Positions 49,286 to 60,960 of a DNA stretch of 64,000 nt are shown piece by piece. Made by a program: the position numbers and the translations under genes. Numbering within the stretch: position 1 is the stretch's first letter; every line of letters begins with the position of its first letter. Origin of the DNA: Cladochytrium replicatum (lineage: Eukaryota > Chytridiomycota > Chytridiomycetes > Cladochytriales > Cladochytriaceae); NCBI GenBank assembly GCA_025526935.1, contig JAHLKD010000008.1:124001-188000 (forward strand), written 5' to 3'. The notes beneath the pieces are model-generated. The model ran no database searches and was not told the origin of the DNA. It worked only from the letters and a program-made list of their open reading frames with translations.

Positions 49286-51043
49286 CTAGTTCTCCTCTCT
49301 AACTTTCTCAGCATCATTCAGAGACTGCTTCTCCTTAGCCGCTTGATAACATTTAGCAGCAAATTCCTCGCACGCATCAGCAACAGCACACTCAAGCACA
49401 CGTGTCCGTTGTCCTTCGTTCCATTCCGCAAATCCGCCTGCAAACCTTGCTGCCCCTCTCCTACGGCCAATGTTTCCCGCCACGGATTCAAACACGCCGC
49501 TGAGCATCGCAACAACGCCCGGTCTTGTCGCAGGAGGTGCATCCTCGGGACTCGCGGATTCCTGCGCGGTTCCTGGTGCGGTAGCCTCCGCGGCAGCAGG
49601 TTGATAGGCAATGCTTTGCGAGAGCACGACGATGTGGCCAGATACTGCATCGGTGGTGTCATTCGGGAGAGGATGTACGACAAAGACGAGGTACTGGAGA
49701 TGTGATTGCACTTCCCAAGGCGTTTTGAGATCCTGGAGAAAAGGCTGAACCACAATAAAGACAGGGTGGTCTTTCCCAGAGTGAGCTTCAGCTGGAGGGT
49801 CAGTTTGTTGCTCTGGCGTTGAGTTCATTGCATGAAGCTTTTGCAGGCGCTCAACAATGTGCTGTGAACGGGCATTTAGTCTCACCATATGACTGATACT
49901 CTCCAAGATCAAATACCTCTGCGGTTGTCATTGCTTCAGCATATGACGCAGCGGTTTTCGGAGCTGGATCCTTGACACTGTTGACCACAACCTTTGTGCA
50001 CAGACCGACCTCGTTCTTTAGTCCAGCCGATGGTGGCGACAGCCACCACTCGTTCGCAACCGCTTGAACAAAGTCGTGCAGCGTATCGAGATCTTCGCCA
50101 TACAGGGTCTCCGCACATATCCAGACCGTAAGTGGACCGCTGAAAATGCAACGCGGTCCCATATCAGGGTACCCATCGTGGGAAGTGCGTTCGGTGATAG
50201 GAGGAGCGATAGTGTCCACGAGACCTTTCGTGAGGGTTGTGATTTCGGATCCTAGAGATCTCGGCAGTAAATGAAGAGTAGTAGCACACTTCTTGCAGAT
50301 GGGGATATGTACCAAACTTTCCAATCTTCTCCCGATTCGCGCTCACGTCCGCCATAAGCTTCTTCACCACCGCGCTTTCAGCTGCTGACGACGAGGAAGC
50401 AGCGACTGCTTTGCCCGTCTCTTCAGCGACATGGCGCACAGTTTCAAGACCTTTCGTCAGCGACGCTGACGTAACAGCGCTGACTTTAGCAGTGGCGGCT
50501 GTCGCGGTTGTCCACAGCTTGTCCCAGCCCCATGCGCCCTCATTAGGAGTAGGAGACACTGCTTGTGGTACTGAGGGGTTTGATTGCGTAAAGTAGGTGT
50601 AAGTTTCCACAGGCGGATTCGTAGTGGGCGATATGGGCGCAGCAGCTTTGGTGGGCGATTGCGGGGTAAATAGACCAGCGGCTGATGGTAATTCTGGTTT
50701 GGTGGAATGAGGAGACGTGGATTGAGGAGTTGGTTTGGACTCTGGTTGCGATTGCGGAGCAGAAACGACACCCCCGGCATTGGCGGACGCGGTTCCCGCG
50801 ATCTCGTCGAGGAAGCTCAGAACATCGTCTGCAACAGCAGATGAGGTTGTTTTAGACCCTGCCGCTTTGGTGGTTATCTGTTTCGTCTGTTGGGAAGGAC
50901 TCGTTGATTTGACCTCGGGAACGGTGAGCTGGTCGAGTTCTTCAAGGAATCTTAAAATTGATCAGTCACATTTAATGCTTTGAGAATGCATTCTTCACGT
51001 ACTGCAGCACATCCTTGCGAGCACTTCCAGTGGAATTTGCCAT
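49286..51043 (-). CDS. MTC1-like protein (maintenance of telomere capping 1 family)
   Basis: Exons 51043-51003, 50950-50318, 50259-49917 and 49861-49286 give 530 aa. The start MANSTGSARKDVLQ joins FLEELDQLTVPEVK through a GTACGT donor. Then come a Ser/Pro/Thr-rich region with VADDVLSFLDEIAGTA, EGAWGWDKLWTTATAATAK, and the conserved core SLGSEITTLTKGLVDTIAPP followed by GPLTVWICAETLYGEDLD. These match the fungal Mtc1 family, which in yeast is a coat-associated Golgi protein whose loss affects telomere capping. The family call rests on motif pattern, so it is moderate. Its ATG is 58 bases from the phosducin-like gene on the other strand, a bidirectional promoter. Confidence 0.7.
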
Positions 51044-51101
51044 GTTGAATTGTCAATAATCGACGACGGGGGGTGGATGGCACTGCCACTGCACCGTTGC
51101 C

Positions 51102-51993
51102 ATGGAGGACACAGGTGAAAGGACACTCAAGGGAAGTTGAATTGGGCGTGCATGGCTCTGACGCTGGTTCGTTGCAGAATGGAACGATATTCTTCGGCAG
51201 AAAGGGATCATCCCGCCACAGCCGAAAGAGCTCGAGATCACAGAAGATGAGATAGAGGCAATGGTTGACCAAGCTATTGCGCAGAAGTACGGACCCAAGG
51301 ATCCGTCCGACATGACAGTCGACGAGTTGGACGAGCTCCTAGAGGATGACGATGAGGATGCGAAAGTGATCTTGTAAGGGAAGAGTGTTCTGATGCATTC
51401 CCAAGTTAACAAACCATGGTTGCATCAGAGAATATCGAAAACAACGGCTAGCTGAGATGCAAAACTACGCTGCTCGAGCTCGCTTCGGCGCGATTAGAGA
51501 AATTTCAAAGCCCGACTATGCAACGGAGGTCACAGAAGCGTCTAAGAATGTATGGGTGGTCTTACACCTCTACCAATCGCATGTCCCTGCATCACAACTT
51601 CTGGGTGCACACCTGACAACCCTTGCACGGAAGTATCCGACCGTCAAGTTTCTTTCAATTGTCGCCGATCGGTGTATCGAAAATTATCCCGACAACCTCG
51701 TCCCAACAATGCTTGTTTACGGGAATGGGGAACTGACGGTGCAAGCCGTTGGACTTGCGGCAATTACCGGACGAAAGGCTCCAAAAGGAGTTTCGAACGC
51801 TGCTTGGAAAGAAGAGTGTAGTTTGAGGGAGGTGGAAAAGTACTTGGACCAGCTGGGGACTTTCACTGAGGCCATCGCTCCAAAGACTGGAAAAGATGAT
51901 GATGATGAGGAGGAGGAAGTTGAGAGAAAACGATTTGGGTTCAAGATCCGGAATGGGGAGCGAAAGGAAGTGGCTGACGATGACTGGGATTGA
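51102..51993 (+). CDS. phosducin-like protein (PDCL3/PLP2 family)
   Basis: A thioredoxin-fold cofactor of the CCT chaperonin in actin and tubulin folding. Exons 51102-51114, 51178-51373 and 51429-51993 give 257 aa. The 13-nt first exon encodes MEDT and joins EWNDILRQKGIIPPQPKELE, a hallmark N-terminus. Then come a helical acidic region (MTVDELDELLEDDDED), EYRKQRLAEMQ and the thioredoxin fold: VWVVLHLYQSHVPASQLLG, LARKYPTVKFLSIVADRCIE, NYPDNLVPTMLVYGNGELTV. The C-terminus is acidic, ending DDDWD, as usual. The redox CxxC is absent, as in the family. Confidence 0.92.
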
Positions 51994-52887
51994 ATATCTG
52001 TTTTATTCTTGTTGCAAAACTATTCAAAGGTTGAATGAAGTCCAAAATCGATCTATTCATTTCATGATTGCTTGGATTCACATTCTTTCTTCCTTCCTCT
52101 TGCGTGCGAGATCCTAATTATGATAGTAATGGTTAGAGATTGGTTTGCAATGCCTGGTCCACATCCAGATAGTCGAGATTGCTCAGAACCCTCCGCCAAA
52201 CAAGAACCTGCGGTAAGGGCCATGATGTTTGCATCGTCACCATCGCATAAGCGACTCGAGTCTGGTGCCAACAATTCTCGCATCATCGCATACATCCCAT
52301 CCGTCCCCACAAAGAAACACAACACTCACATGAAGAAAATCCGTGGAAGAGTGGCGCAGAGTTGGTACCATTTTTATATTCGGATCAAGTGTATTTTTTT
52401 TTTGAATCAAAGATACAGTAGAATTGAGCGACAAGCTAATCGTACAGTAAGCCATGTACTTATTTATGTTTTATCACTTGACAATGGTATTATATTTACA
52501 AACAAAACCAAATTTCGTTGCAAATTTGCTGCTTTTTCGCGACACGACCGACACGACACGCTGTTCACCTCCCCGTTCAACTCAGTTTGTTAAGGGAGCC
52601 TCTCCTCGTTGAGCCAGCCCTTCCTTCTACCAAATACCCCGCTTCGTGTCTCCATTTTCGCGATCTGACCATCGAGAAACATCCGCTCTGTCGCCTTCAG
52701 CGCGTCGGTGTTGTTTGCCAATCCCAGCAGTTCAAAAAACTTCCTCGCAGTTCATTCCTTTTTGCGATTTTGATGATTAGTTCACCAATCAACATTCATC
52801 ATTTTTTAAACGTCAAGATCACGAAATACAACACGCATCTCCAATCTGTGCTGGACTTGTTCGAACTCCCTACATCACCTGGCAAAC
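51994..52887. other. intergenic, no gene seen
   Basis: About 890 bases with several overlapping short frames on both strands. None shows a domain. It includes a run of T near 52390. Confidence 0.45.
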
Positions 52888-55439
52888 ATGTCTGTATCAT
52901 CCTCCGGCAATGGACTCACGGCAGGCGTGAACCGTGATGAAAGCCGAACAACCCATTCAGTTGACGGCCTCACAGATGCGGATCTGGTGAGCCAATGAAT
53001 TGCAAATGTGTCAAACATCCTATTGATTCGCGTGTGTAGTCTCTCTATTACAAATCCAGCCCAACCCCTCCCCCACTTGCAGTCGCTGAGACTCATGGAG
53101 ATCCAAAAGGCCATACCGACCCTCAAAGAGCAAAGGATTGGCTTTCAATGACATTTGCCTCGCTCGCAAATGCAAACACCGTCGAGCCTCCTGAGGAACG
53201 GAATCGGAGAGCCACAGAGATGATTTTGAACAAGACAGACGTCGTGAAGGTTAGTTTCGACTTCCTCCACTTTGGAGAAACACGACCGCAGCCAATCTCA
53301 GGTCACGTCGCGTTTTCTGATCGGCATGAGATCCGACCAATCCAGTTATTATGTTAATTCGGTATATATTGAGACTTGACTGCGTCACTGACCTCTGTGG
53401 CGATTGGGTTGCTGAAAGGTCAAGTGGTCACAGATCCAATTATGAGTCAAAAAACTTTTGCCCCTGTCGCCCCAAAGCTTCCTAAACAATTTTGCGATTG
53501 ATGCCTAAGAGCTTCTTGATTTTTACAGGCATCGCAGACTTTACAGGCACGCCTCAGTTACGCTCGCTATAAGGTGGAACATGGATGGCAAACAAAACCT
53601 CTCGCCGAAGTTCGGAAACTCTACGACGAGCAAATACCAACTACTGGGTCAGAAAATGCTCAAACAATAGATGCTGATCAGGATGGTGTTGGTGGTGTCA
53701 ACGGAGAACGTGAAGATCATAACAAGCGGCGAAAACCGAGGGTGATGGTGCTAGAGGACTATTCTGGTGAATATGACGAAGAGAGGATTCTCGCAGCACA
53801 AACTATCTTAGCACTAAGTGGGCATAAGGTTATCGTGGACCATAGACCACCCCACACAAGGTTCGTTTTCATATCATCTTCAGTCACCACCAATCTCACA
53901 ATACTTAAGCCAACCAGACACACCGCGGCTAATGAATCCAAGTGCTCCGGATGTTGTGGATGCAGCTATCGGGCTACTTCAGGCTGGCGGTAATCTGTAC
54001 AATTCCCAACAGACGCCAGTTAGGGCGATGCCAAACCTTCCCACACCGCAGCCCTCACCGCCTCAGACACAGCTAAACGGTGGTTCCCAATCGGTATCAT
54101 CTATTGGAACTCCACCCGAACAGCATGCATCACTTCCACCTCAACAGCAAGTTCAGCAAAGCACACAGAGAGTTACCTCAAGTACGGCGCAAACGAATCA
54201 GATCAATGAACCCCGAAAGGATGGCGAAGTTTCGCATTCTGCAGCGAAGGGCAAAACTGTCGTGCAAGTGCCAGCAGCCAGTCGGGACTCACCGGCACCA
54301 TCGAGGCAACGGAAGTCTACCGGTCGCAAAGGCTCTCAAAATGATTCGTCTGCATTTGTTCCATCTCGCCGAGCTGGTCAACCACTCCGGTCACACCAGC
54401 AAACAAGCGCTACCACTGCCCAGCCCGAAACTACTTCCACGATCCAATCTGCAAGTCCCCGTGAACCAGCATTAACGTTATTTGGCAAAGGAAAGGCTCC
54501 CAACACGGTCATCTCCACAACTACAGCTACGTCGACCAGCAGCTCAGGCGCAACTGCGGCAACTGCCTATCGAATGGAACGCCAAAATCCAACGCTTTAT
54601 CAAGCCATGCGTCCATCTGCCCCAAGAGTCCGCAATCCGCAGGAGCAGTTCCCTCTAGGCACTCGAACTTTCATCCCTTCATCCCAGCCGCTTGGAATGT
54701 CACCGCAGCCTCACCACATCATCTACACGGATGATCCGTACGGCGTAACCTCTCGACCAGGATACACCCTCGAAGTCGACTACGGCGTTCCAGGGGCACA
54801 TCCGCAACTTTTGCGTGGAAGTGGGCCCCCGATGGCACCTCAGTATATCTCCGAGATCCCCATCTACCATGGTGGCCCTTCGACTGCACCCGGAGCTCCG
54901 ACGGCCATCGGCTACACGCTCGCTCGTCCGCATTGGCAACCAACCGAAGTGCAGCAGAACCTACATCGCAGGCTGAGCGGGATGGAACAACAGTATGGGT
55001 ACTCAATTGCACCGCCCATGGTCCCCCATTCGTATGTTACAGGTGGCCCGAACGCACCGATTCTCATACGAATCCCTGCAACTACTACCATACAGACATC
55101 ACTTTCGGCTCAAGCGTGGTCAGGTATGTATTTGTGGCAATATGGTTTCAGGAAGTCGTTTCTGATGGATTTGATCAAGGACTTCCGCAGTTGACACGAA
55201 GACTGTCTGATCCTACTGGGCAAATGCATTTGCGAGAAGAAGGCCAGGTTATTGTGGGACCCGCGACGGGAGTGCGTACAGTTGGAATGTACCCGCCTGC
55301 ATCGACAAGGATCATTCCTTCAAATCAGGAAGGCGGGCCAGCATATGATGTGCACTTGGGCTCGGGGAGCAAGATATACTTGTACGAAGGAACGGCATCA
55401 GGGAACGGGACCGCACCTGGCCCTGGAGGTGATAGTTAG
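52888..55439 (+). CDS. large Gln/Ser/Pro-rich protein with a possible Whi5-like motif
   Basis: Exons 52888-52986, 53040-53249, 53529-53860, 53910-55123 and 55180-55439 give 704 aa from MSVSSSGNGLTAGVNRDES. Around residues 104-130 the sequence LQARLSYARYKVEHGWQTK has the pattern of the short Whi5/Nrm1 repressor motif (a leucine-rich helix, then KVxxGW), which in yeast binds SBF/MBF G1 factors. A second ordered piece, PRVMVLEDYSGEYDEERILA, follows. The rest is low complexity. If the motif is real this could be a cell-cycle transcription repressor; that is inference. Intron 3 (279 nt) is long for this window. Confidence 0.7.
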
Positions 55440-55555
55440 TGAGAACAAGAACATGTTGAATATGAAGGAAGGGTAACTTATGAAGGTGTCGCAAAGATGG
55501 CAAGCGTGTCATCTTAGTGAAGGGATAATATCAACATCTAGCATATATATTGATT

Positions 55556-56520
55556 TCACTGTTGCTGATCGCCTCCGCCTCCCATCATCGAGAGCAACAC
55601 AATAGGCAAAATGATGTACCAGTACTTTGCAAAGAACGATTTCTCTTGCACTTGAGGCGCTCCGTCGGGACGCAGCTCGGGAAGGGTATCAAGCAATGGT
55701 CTTCCAAATTAACGAAACCGGTAAGCGATTGACGGAACTGAAATGATGGGGAAAGTGGTTTACCTCGCACCGTCCTGAAGACGTCCGAGCGAAACGGTAG
55801 TACGGAATAGTTTCTTCGCTTTTGCTCCAGACTTAGAAACCTGATGAAAATGCTTAATTCGGATTGATAAGAAAACGAACATCATACACAGACCTTCGGA
55901 ATGTTGGTGCAGTTCCCTCCTTGAATAACATAGTCGATGTGGAACACTTTTGCTGTGATTTGCCGACATTTAGATTCAATCATGAGCGAAGGAGTCTTCC
56001 ATCTTTCACTAACCGTCCGTCGTGAGTTCAAGCACAATCTGCTCGTTAAATCCACCGGCCTTCAACTGGCACTGCAAACAAACCCATCTCAAAAAAAAAG
56101 TTGGCTCATAAATCTGGCCAGCATTACCAGCGGTACAATACGTTCAAAATTGCGTGCTTTCACGCCTTTTTCGCCTTCCTGGAAAGTGACCCGATAATCC
56201 TTCGACTTATCGTCCTGAACCAGCTCCAAAGCTTCCGCGTCCGTGATGATCGATTCATACTTTATTTGCGCGCTCTTTTTGGTTTGGAAGGGATCGAAGC
56301 GGATAATTCCGCGCTGTTTGAGTGGTCCATCGTCAAGTCCATGAGAGATTGTAATCTGATTGTATGTTGGTTAGTGCATTGCGAAGATGTGTTGGTGAAC
56401 ACACACAGTTTCGTAATTTGCGGTTGGAGAGTCGGAAGAATCAGTCTGAGCAACGGAGATTCCCGCCAGCGCGAAAAGGAAACTGATGACGACCAGCAGC
56501 CGATATGAAAGGACCTTCAT
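55556..56520 (-). CDS. EMC10: ER membrane protein complex subunit 10
   Basis: A subunit of the EMC insertase for tail-anchored and multipass proteins. Exons 56520-56407, 56355-56128, 56071-56014, 55946-55894, 55840-55764 and 55700-55556 give 224 aa. It has a signal peptide (LLVVISFLFALAGISVAQ), a lumenal beta-rich domain (ISHGLDDGPLKQRGIIRFDP, CQLKAGGFNEQIVLELTTDG) and a C-terminal anchor in EKSFFAKYWYIILPIVLLSM. The KSFFAKYW motif before the membrane segment is the family mark. The tail is a short Gly/Gln stretch. The start codon is only 6 bases from an ATG on the opposite strand. Confidence 0.92.
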
Positions 56521-56526
56521 TTTAAG

Positions 56527-56967
56527 ATGAGCGACACGTGGACAAGGATTTGACATTATTATTGAAAAAAACTGGTGTGAACATAACGAATATCATTGTT
56601 AAAGAACCTCTGCATCCACGCGAAAACAATCGAATGAATCGGGAAGTAGTTCGAATACGCGCAGAAGTGGAAACCAAAAAGGCCAGCTCGACGCTAACGA
56701 AATGGTGGGTCTTGGAACTATTGAGTCAATGTTGCAAAGTCGTTCATCATCAAACAGATCCTCTTTACCGTGCGGTCTAACCGAGCGAAGAGATCGGTCA
56801 GTCAACAGCGCAGAGGTCGGCAGGACCAGGAGCCAGTAAGTATAACTGTTTTTTGATCGGAATGTCGCTCAAACAACAACGCTGATTTGGGTTTAGATAC
56901 TGGTGTATGTCCAGTGTGCGGAGACCCAGTACCACATGATCATGATGCGATAAAACACTCACGTTGA
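56527..56967 (+). CDS. small putative zinc-motif protein, head to head with EMC10
   Basis: ATG 56527 (MSDT) plausibly splices over a 66-nt intron (56538-56603) into a Ser/Arg-rich exon reading DANEMVGLGTIESMLQSR. The final exon after 56898 reads TGVCPVCGDPVPHDHDAIKH, a C-x2-C plus histidines pattern that could bind zinc. The donor before the last exon is unresolved: the strong GTAAGTAT at 56834 puts the last exon in another frame, while a weaker GTCTAA at 56776 keeps the zinc motif. I recognise no family. The gene may be real but its structure needs transcripts. Confidence 0.45.
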
Positions 56968-57587
56968 TCTTTTGCCTCTCAGGTGGCGGGAGCATGAACA
57001 GAGAAGTTCGCTACATTTTCTGATTCGTAAATTTACTTCTCGCTACAAACGTTAGTAGCGAAGAAGCTTTGCCCACAGGACACTTACATCAGCTCGGATC
57101 TACGTCGAATTTACTTTTGAATTTGTATACATTATCAGGGAAGGAAATACTTTGAGAACGCCGATACCAATTCAAAATATTGCCTGAATTATTGGAAGAA
57201 ATATGAAAGATTGCTTCGATCAGTGACATACTGTGCGAGGTGTACGGGGTGTGCAGACGTGCACAACGTGTGCATTTCTGATCACATGCCGCACGGGGTG
57301 GTGAAATAATATTCTTCATTATTTTCATTATTGAATATGATGAAACAATCAAGTACCGAATCGAGATTGTGGAGAGATACGATAGTTTCACAGAATTAAC
57401 TGATTCGTCTCATCACCTTGTTCCTCTTACCCTGCAGACCTTTGATGGCAAATTATCAAACCCCTTCGGGTCAGCTTGCCAGACAATGCAACAATGCGCA
57501 TGAGAATGTGAGAAATTGAGCCACATTTTCTGTTTCATATGTGTATAAAAGTCAACCAAATCCGCCATTGATTGTTATCAGTTTTCA
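56968..57587. other. intergenic, pectate lyase promoter side
   Basis: About 620 bases without a recognised gene. It contains the TATA element listed next. Confidence 0.45.
57544..57550 (+). promoter_or_regulatory. TATA box of the pectate lyase gene
   Basis: TATAAAA lies 38 bases before the ATG at 57588. Position and sequence fit a strong core promoter with a very short leader, as is common for secreted hydrolases. Confidence 0.6.
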
Positions 57588-59389
57588 ATGAGTCTCAGAA
57601 TGCTATTTGGTGGTGCGATAGTCCTCCTTCAATTGTTGAGCACAGCGAAAGGAGTCTTTGCTGTAAAGGCAGCCGGTTCTCCGGTTGGTGTTGGCTCAGG
57701 TAGGGCAAGCTGCTGAATCTTTTAAGATATTAAACGCTGAACATCATCTTCATGACACAGGAGCAACGGGGGGTGGTGACCGTACAGCCATAGTTCCGGC
57801 AACTAATGCAGAGTTACTTGCTGCCCTCGCGGGAACGAGTCCTCGCGTCGTAGTGCTAAATAAAGGTAAAAATAGTTAGGTTAGTTTGAACGGACTGTCG
57901 TTTAACCAAACTTAGTGTTCGACTTCACGTCAAGCGAGGGAACGATCACCGAAACTGGTTGTGCCCCTTGGAGTTGCTCGCCAAACCCGCAACAGGCTAT
58001 CAACAAAGTCAACTACTGCAATGGACAGAAGTCCACCACCGTCACGTATTATAAGGCTGGGTTGACACCTATCGACGTTGGCTCCAACATCTCTATTCTT
58101 GGACAAGGATCTTCTGCCGGGATCAAGGGCAGGGGTCTTCGTATCAACGGACAAAACAATGTTATCGTTCAAAACATTCGCATTACTGATATTAACCAGC
58201 GATTCGTGTGGGGAGGAGATGCGCTCACCATCCTCGGCTCCACCAACGTGTGGATTGACCACAACTACTTCAACCGTATTGGTCGACAACAGCTTGTGAT
58301 GGGATACGATCCTAGCTCGGGCGTTACCGTTTCAAACAACGAGTTCGATGGTCGTGCGGACTATTCGCCTTACTGTGACGGTCACGCTTATTGGATTCTT
58401 CTGCTTGTTGGGAAGAACGATCAGATCACCTTCATCAACAACTACGTTCACGGAACGGTTAGACTGCTGATCTCTGGAATTTAAACATTGCTGAGCTTCT
58501 CTCCCTTACAGTCTGGACGTGGTCCCCACATCGGCGGGTAAGTCGAGCCCGTATGCCTCATGTTTTCCTTCCTGATTCAATGGCATTTGTAGGACCTCTG
58601 GCTACGTTACGAAGCTTCACATGGTCAACAACTACTTCTCGGATGTGTCCGTTCAGGCAATCGAGACGTACGTCGGAGGATACGTTGTCGCGGAAGGCAA
58701 CTACTTCGAAAATGTTAAGACAGTCGATACTGGGGATAAGACGGGATCACTCTTTGCGGCAACATCTTCGTCGCAAGTTGGTGCTTGCTCATCCTATTTC
58801 GGTCGATCGTGCGTGGCGAACACTCTGTAAGTGAAAGGATGATGCAAAACACAGTGGTGTATGCTGAATGGTGATTGTATGATAGTTCAGGAAGCGGTTC
58901 ACTTAACCGAGTTGAAACTACAGCACTACAGCAACTTTCAAGCGTGTCTGGATTCAAGTCTTTGTCCAACATCAGGGACCCAGCATCTGCCAAGTCCTTC
59001 GTTCAATCCAATGCTGGTGTCGGAAAGGTGTTTCCTTAGTTTTAACCTCCTCGTTTACGTAACCTTATTTCTTCACTATGTAGGTGTCGCCATCATCTTC
59101 TGGTGGTGGCAACCCAGTTACAACGACAAAAGCAACAGCCACCACCAAACCCGCCAGTTCTCCTTCTCCCGTTGCTGGATGTGCTTCTTTATATGGTCAA
59201 TGGTATGTCTCCCACAATCGAAGCTCGTTGCACTCACTAACATTCATTTTAGTGGTGGGACTGGCTGGACTGGTCCAACATGTTGTTCATCCGGCAAATG
59301 TACTGTCAGCAACGCTTATGTAAGGATAATTTCAACGAGATAGACTCTAGCTTAACGCGTCTTATCTCAAGTACTCTCAATGTCTTTGA
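57588..59389 (+). CDS. PL1 pectate lyase with C-terminal CBM1
   Basis: A secreted enzyme cleaving polygalacturonate by beta-elimination. Exons 57588-57699, 57761-57865, 57916-58457, 58512-58537, 58593-58826, 58886-59027, 59084-59202, 59253-59319 and 59372-59389 give 454 aa. A signal peptide (MLFGGAIVLLQLLSTAKG) is followed by the right-handed beta helix: SILGQGSSAGIKGRGLRING, NVIVQNIRITDI, WGGDALTILGSTNVWIDHNY, DGRADYSPYCDGHAYWILL. The pattern vWIDH is the PL1 hallmark. After a Ser/Thr linker comes a family 1 cellulose-binding module, GWTGPTCCSSGKCTVSNAY then YSQCL, with its cysteines and aromatic face. Fungal PL1-CBM1 fusions are known but uncommon. It targets pectin near cellulose in plant walls. 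Confidence 0.94.
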
Positions 59390-60960
59390 ACTCTCCTACA
59401 TAATTCCCAGTTTGAGTCTGTTGCAAGCACCGCATTTTAGGGCGGACTAATTCTATGTGATTTTGATATTTCTCTTATGCAACTCTATGCGAAAACCATC
59501 TACTCTTTAATTGGTATCATAATAGAGTAGGAAAAGAACTGTTTTCTATGCAAAAATTCTGTTACCTGCGGTTCCCACTACTGCGAACAATTTCGAGTAC
59601 TGTTCCTTTCTTCTTTTACTCCCATCTACTCGAAATGATAAAGTTTGCAGCAATTGTCGTGGGAAATATTCGGATTCTGTAAGTGAGGACCTGAGCCCGC
59701 GAAAATCTCCGATGTAACAAGCCATGGAAATCCTGCTTGGATGACGACAAGAGAACGCAACGAGTTTTTGCAATGACGCTCACAGGCGAGGGCAGGGAAC
59801 TATTAAGAAGTCAAAACGTCGAAAATGGAAAGTTTTCATTGGTCACTGTTTTTGTCGGCCAACATGAATGAGGTGCATTCGTTTTCTTTCACTAGTACGT
59901 TGTTGGATCAACATACATGCAGCTCAGCGCAACTAGCAAGCGCAGAAACGTTTTTTCGGCGGTTTCCTCCATGCTGAGGTGTGGTGGAAGTTTGGGCAGA
60001 GAATAAAGGCAGCTGCATTAAGAAAGCTTTCTTCACTAACCCACTCTGGCTGTGAGACGGCTGCGCATTAAGAATGCTTTCTTCATTTGATCCACTCTGG
60101 CTGTGAGACACATTGCCTTTCTAACTCGTCCTTATGAACCATCAGAAACTCAGTTGGCATCGTTGTGATAATAGTTGCATTGCGGCGAGATGCCTTCAAT
60201 TCAGGGTTAGCAAGTCATTATTAGTGAGGAGACACAAACCACGTACGCTGAGAAATGCTAGCTCACCGAATGAGTCTTTGAGAGCAATCATCAGTCACCC
60301 AAACGCTCTTCATGGTTTGGCTTACCTCCCGAACGTAAGGAGACCAAAACGTTTTTGAAAGCATTTCTGTATTCTCGAATAATGCTTAACTGATTCTTCA
60401 CACACAAATTACAGCGGCAGAGGAGTCACCTTTGCACCCATCGTCCGCCTTTTTACTGACCGTGCTGTCCCTGGCCATTGCTGCTTCCATCCCTGATTTT
60501 TCTGACGTGGAATTTCTACTTCACTGTTGAGGATCCCATAGTAGTAAATGCCAAGGACCCTCTTCGTGCATAAGATGTCAGGAAACTAAATAAGTTCTAA
60601 ATTGGTCATCTCTGACAGTGCATCGCCCTATTGCTCATTTCGAATACAAGCCTTTGGAGAGTAACATTTTCTGTATGGATTGAGCTTTAATCAATCCCAG
60701 TATGCAACATGGTTAGCAGTTCCACTCTTCATCCTCTCATTTCCCATTTTGCGCAGAGTGCTCCGTATTCTAGCGTCTCTCACAAAGCCAATCTTTGTCT
60801 TGAAAATTGACTTAGAAAAGAACAGATGTTGCAGACGCCAACGATAACTCCTCGGGCGAATGATGAAATTGTTGCCCAGTGGGAGACTCTTCTTCACCAA
60901 AGCTATCAGAGTGCTCCCGCTCTCAAACCGTTTCCCAAGTCATGTCCAAGATCTTGACCG
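59390..60960. other. 1.6-kb stretch without a recognised gene
   Basis: Only short frames on both strands, with no domain, RNA gene or transposon mark found. It contains the duplication listed next. Confidence 0.4.
60012..60109. repeat. imperfect tandem duplication, two units of 47-50 nt
   Basis: Units at 60012-60058 and 60060-60109 share GCATTAAGAA, GCTTTCTTCA and the 18-nt end CCACTCTGGCTGTGAGAC. It is non-coding, probably slippage or an element footprint. Confidence 0.85.
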
